NCBI GenBank assembly: GCA_937899935.1
Contig: CALCOW010000273.1
Location: 1 to 7,589 of the forward strand
Direction: 5' to 3'
Source: an uncultured Phycisphaerae bacterium
Lineage (GTDB): Bacteria > Planctomycetota > Phycisphaerae > Phycisphaerales > SM1A02
Length of the DNA stretch: 7,589 nucleotides
Shown piece after piece: positions 6,099 through 7,589 of the stretch (position 1 is its first letter; each line of letters begins with the position of its first letter). The position numbers were made by a program, and so were the translations under genes. A model generated the notes under the pieces. The model made no database searches and had not been told where the DNA came from. It was given only the letters and a program-made list of their open reading frames with translations.

Positions 6099-6724
6099 AT
6101 TGAGCAGAGCACGGCCCGAACTGGGCTGGCATCAAATCCAACTAATTTGAGCGGCGGAGCCACCAGTTGGTAGATGCCATTGGGTACGCCGCTTAATTGG
6201 AGTGTCTCGATGATCGCCATCTCGTTTTCATAAAAACGGGTATGTGCTGGAAGCTCTTTGCTATCAAATGGGTCGACGCTGGGCGTGTCAACGCCGACCG
6301 TCATGACGCCTTGCTCATGCAGATGATCTACGAGTGCTGGATCCAGCGCGCAAAAGTCTTCGTTGAAGTGCGTGGCATCTGGATAGCTACCACCGGCCAA
6401 GAGCACGCGTCCGGCACGAATTTCATCGGTAAGATGGGAGACACCAACAAGCTCGCCTGGCTGGACGTCAACATGCATGACTTGGCATGGGCCAATGAAA
6501 TAAGAGAGTGGCCATTGCTCAATGCCATGGCCGTCACGTGCATAGTGGCAAGGCGCATCGGCATGAGAGCCTAAATGGACCGTCGCCGTCATCGTCGAAA
6601 GACGTACCGAGTCACCGTCTTCGATTTTCATCAAGAGGCGCTGAGAGATTGGTGTGTCTCCAGGCCAGACCGCTAGATCTGCATCAATGGGCGGGGAAAT
6701 ATCATGGAGCACTTCCATGCTCAC
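6095..6724 (-). CDS. kynB: Kynurenine formamidase (arylformamidase)
   Basis: This 209-residue cyclase-family metal-dependent hydrolase removes the formyl group from N-formyl-L-kynurenine to give kynurenine and formate, the second step of tryptophan breakdown. The N-terminus, DISPPIDADLAVWPGDTP, is typical of bacterial KynB. The zinc/catalytic motif HLGSHADAPCH gives His50, His54, Asp56 and His60, and the late His161 and Glu173 (MAIIETL) sit where the second metal site is found in the family. The FDASPVRAVL ending is also characteristic. The gene directly follows kynA. The GTG start at 6724 overlaps the kynA stop by 4 bases and has AGGA about 8 bases upstream; the ATG at 6718 is an alternative two codons in. 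Transcription runs into the oppositely directed deaminase gene with no intergenic DNA. Confidence 0.94.
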   Translation of the reverse strand: MSMEVLHDISPPIDADLAVWPGDTPISQRLLMKIEDGDSVRLSTMTATVHLGSHADAPCHYARDGHGIEQWPLSYFIGPCQVMHVDVQPGELVGVSHLTDEIRAGRVLLAGGSYPDATHFNEDFCALDPALVDHLHEQGVMTVGVDTPSVDPFDSKELPAHTRFYENEMAIIETLQLSGVPNGIYQLVAPPLKLVGFDASPVRAVLCSI

Positions 6725-7518
6725 AGCTGATTCCTAATCTGCCAGAGGTCAGGGAACACAGGATTGAATAAGGATTTCTTTAGGAACTCGATGCCTGGAG
6801 AGCCTCCGGTCCCCTGCTTTTGGCCAATCGTTCGCTCGGCGAGTTTGACATGCCGATAGCGCCACTCCTGGAGTCCTTCGTCAATATCAGTCAAGAGTTC
6901 AAAGAGCAAGGCAAGGTCAGGTCGGTCGCGGTAAAGTCGAATCAGTTCGCTTTGGACTTGTTCATTTGGCCCATTCGGTTGTGTCACATCACGCTCGAGA
7001 ACCGACGGTGGAATATCGGCTCCATTCGATAGTAGAAACTGGTGGAAGTGATCTGTGAGCGAAGGCTCATTGAGCCGTTTGATCACACCTTCGTATCCGA
7101 GCATCGACGGCTTGATGTACTTAGAAACTTCTGGTCGCTTCGCTCCAAGTACAAACTCAAGCTCTCTAAATTGCATCGATTGAAAGCCTGATGCAGTGTC
7201 GAGTCGATCGCGAAAGCTCTGGAACGAAACCGGTGTCATGGTTTCGAGAATGTCGATCTGCCCCACAAGCGTCTTCAAGATCATGCGCACTCGCTTGAAA
7301 GTACCGAGCGCTTCATAGAGTTCATTTTCTGAAAGTGCCGTTTTTGCTTTGTCCAATTCGTGTAGCGCTTGCTTGAACCAAAGTTCATAGGTTTGGTGGA
7401 TAATGATGAAAAGCATTTCATCATGCTCTGCAGGACTTGACTGCGCTTGTTGAAGTTTCAGCAGAGAATCAAGCTGCAGGTAGCGAGCGTAGGTGAGCGA
7501 TGGAGGCGTTTGGGACAT
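6721..7518 (-). CDS. kynA: Tryptophan 2,3-dioxygenase
   Basis: This 265-residue heme dioxygenase opens the indole ring of L-tryptophan with O2 to give N-formylkynurenine, the first and committed step of the pathway; it acts as a cytosolic tetramer. Family motifs are clear: LTYARYLQLDSLL (8-20), FIIIHQTYELWFKQALHEL (37-55) with active-site His41, SGFQSMQFRELEFVLG (110-125) with substrate-binding Arg118, WRYRHVKLAERTIG (219-232) with proximal heme-ligand His223, and GTGGSPG (236-242) with the substrate-contacting Thr237. The ATG at 7518 was chosen because it gives the normal family N-terminus; the frame stays open to a TTG at 7563, but that extension (WLSDPLYRYCLS) does not look like the family. 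No strong Shine-Dalgarno precedes the ATG. kynB follows with a 4-base overlap, so the two genes form one unit. Confidence 0.96.
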   Translation of the reverse strand: MSQTPPSLTYARYLQLDSLLKLQQAQSSPAEHDEMLFIIIHQTYELWFKQALHELDKAKTALSENELYEALGTFKRVRMILKTLVGQIDILETMTPVSFQSFRDRLDTASGFQSMQFRELEFVLGAKRPEVSKYIKPSMLGYEGVIKRLNEPSLTDHFHQFLLSNGADIPPSVLERDVTQPNGPNEQVQSELIRLYRDRPDLALLFELLTDIDEGLQEWRYRHVKLAERTIGQKQGTGGSPGIEFLKKSLFNPVFPDLWQIRNQL

Positions 7519-7571
7519 CGAAAGACAGTACCTATAGAGTGGATCCGATAGCCAGAAGGCCAAGAATCAAC

Positions 7572-7577
7572 AATATA
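7572..7577 (-). promoter_or_regulatory. Possible -10 element for kynA-kynB
   Basis: The AT-rich DNA at the window edge contains TATATT on the - strand (5 of 6 match to TATAAT), about 54 bases upstream of the kynA ATG. The matching -35 would lie just beyond the window, so it cannot be tested. A second TATATT lies at 7584-7589. The call rests on AT-richness and position only. Confidence 0.2.
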
Positions 7578-7589
7578 AAAATGAATATA

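Noticed and set aside
6112..6128. CGGCCC/GGGCTG hairpin near the 3' end of kynB as a terminator
   Set aside because: It lies within kynB coding sequence, contains a wobble pair and has no T-tract on either strand.
6197..6574. 125-codon open frame antisense to kynB
   Set aside because: kynB has all its catalytic motifs on the other strand; this frame is a shadow.

Overview
This is a bacterial chromosomal window of moderate GC content, densely coded with short gaps and several GTG starts. No mobile element, CRISPR array or rRNA/tRNA gene is visible. The taxon cannot be fixed from the sequence. The general style of the amidohydrolase and lipoprotein genes and a bL21 gene without its usual bL27 partner are compatible with a planctomycete-like or other environmental bacterium, but this is a weak inference.

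Left part (1-1526): the 3' end of a TIM-barrel amidohydrolase gene, then an unrecognised probable lipoprotein, both on the + strand. The start codon of the lipoprotein gene is directly preceded by a perfect hairpin whose loop is the Shine-Dalgarno sequence. Convergent to them is rplU (ribosomal protein bL21) on the - strand, with a plausible promoter and a GC-rich hairpin in its leader. The 280 bases between rplU and the next gene (1527-1806) hold only these rplU signals; I see no convincing gene there.

Right part (1807-7518): a tryptophan/kynurenine catabolism locus made of two convergent units. The + strand unit is a sodium:solute symporter, a divergent short-chain dehydrogenase (SDR) lacking the catalytic Tyr/Lys, a 2-aminomuconate semialdehyde dehydrogenase (AMSDH) and a RidA-family probable 2-aminomuconate deaminase. 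These genes are 4 bp apart or overlap, so they are probably one operon. The - strand unit is kynA (tryptophan 2,3-dioxygenase) followed by kynB (kynurenine formamidase), overlapping by 4 bp. The two units meet with overlapping stop codons.

Together, kynA and kynB turn tryptophan into kynurenine. AMSDH and the deaminase take 2-aminomuconate semialdehyde through 2-aminomuconate to 4-oxalocrotonate. The connecting steps (kynurenine 3-monooxygenase, kynureninase, 3-hydroxyanthranilate dioxygenase and ACMS decarboxylase) are absent from the window, and the roles of the SDR and the symporter are open. The most unusual points are the SDR without a canonical active site in this operon, the Shine-Dalgarno-in-loop hairpin, and the amidohydrolase whose usual GSD metal-site motif reads GSG.
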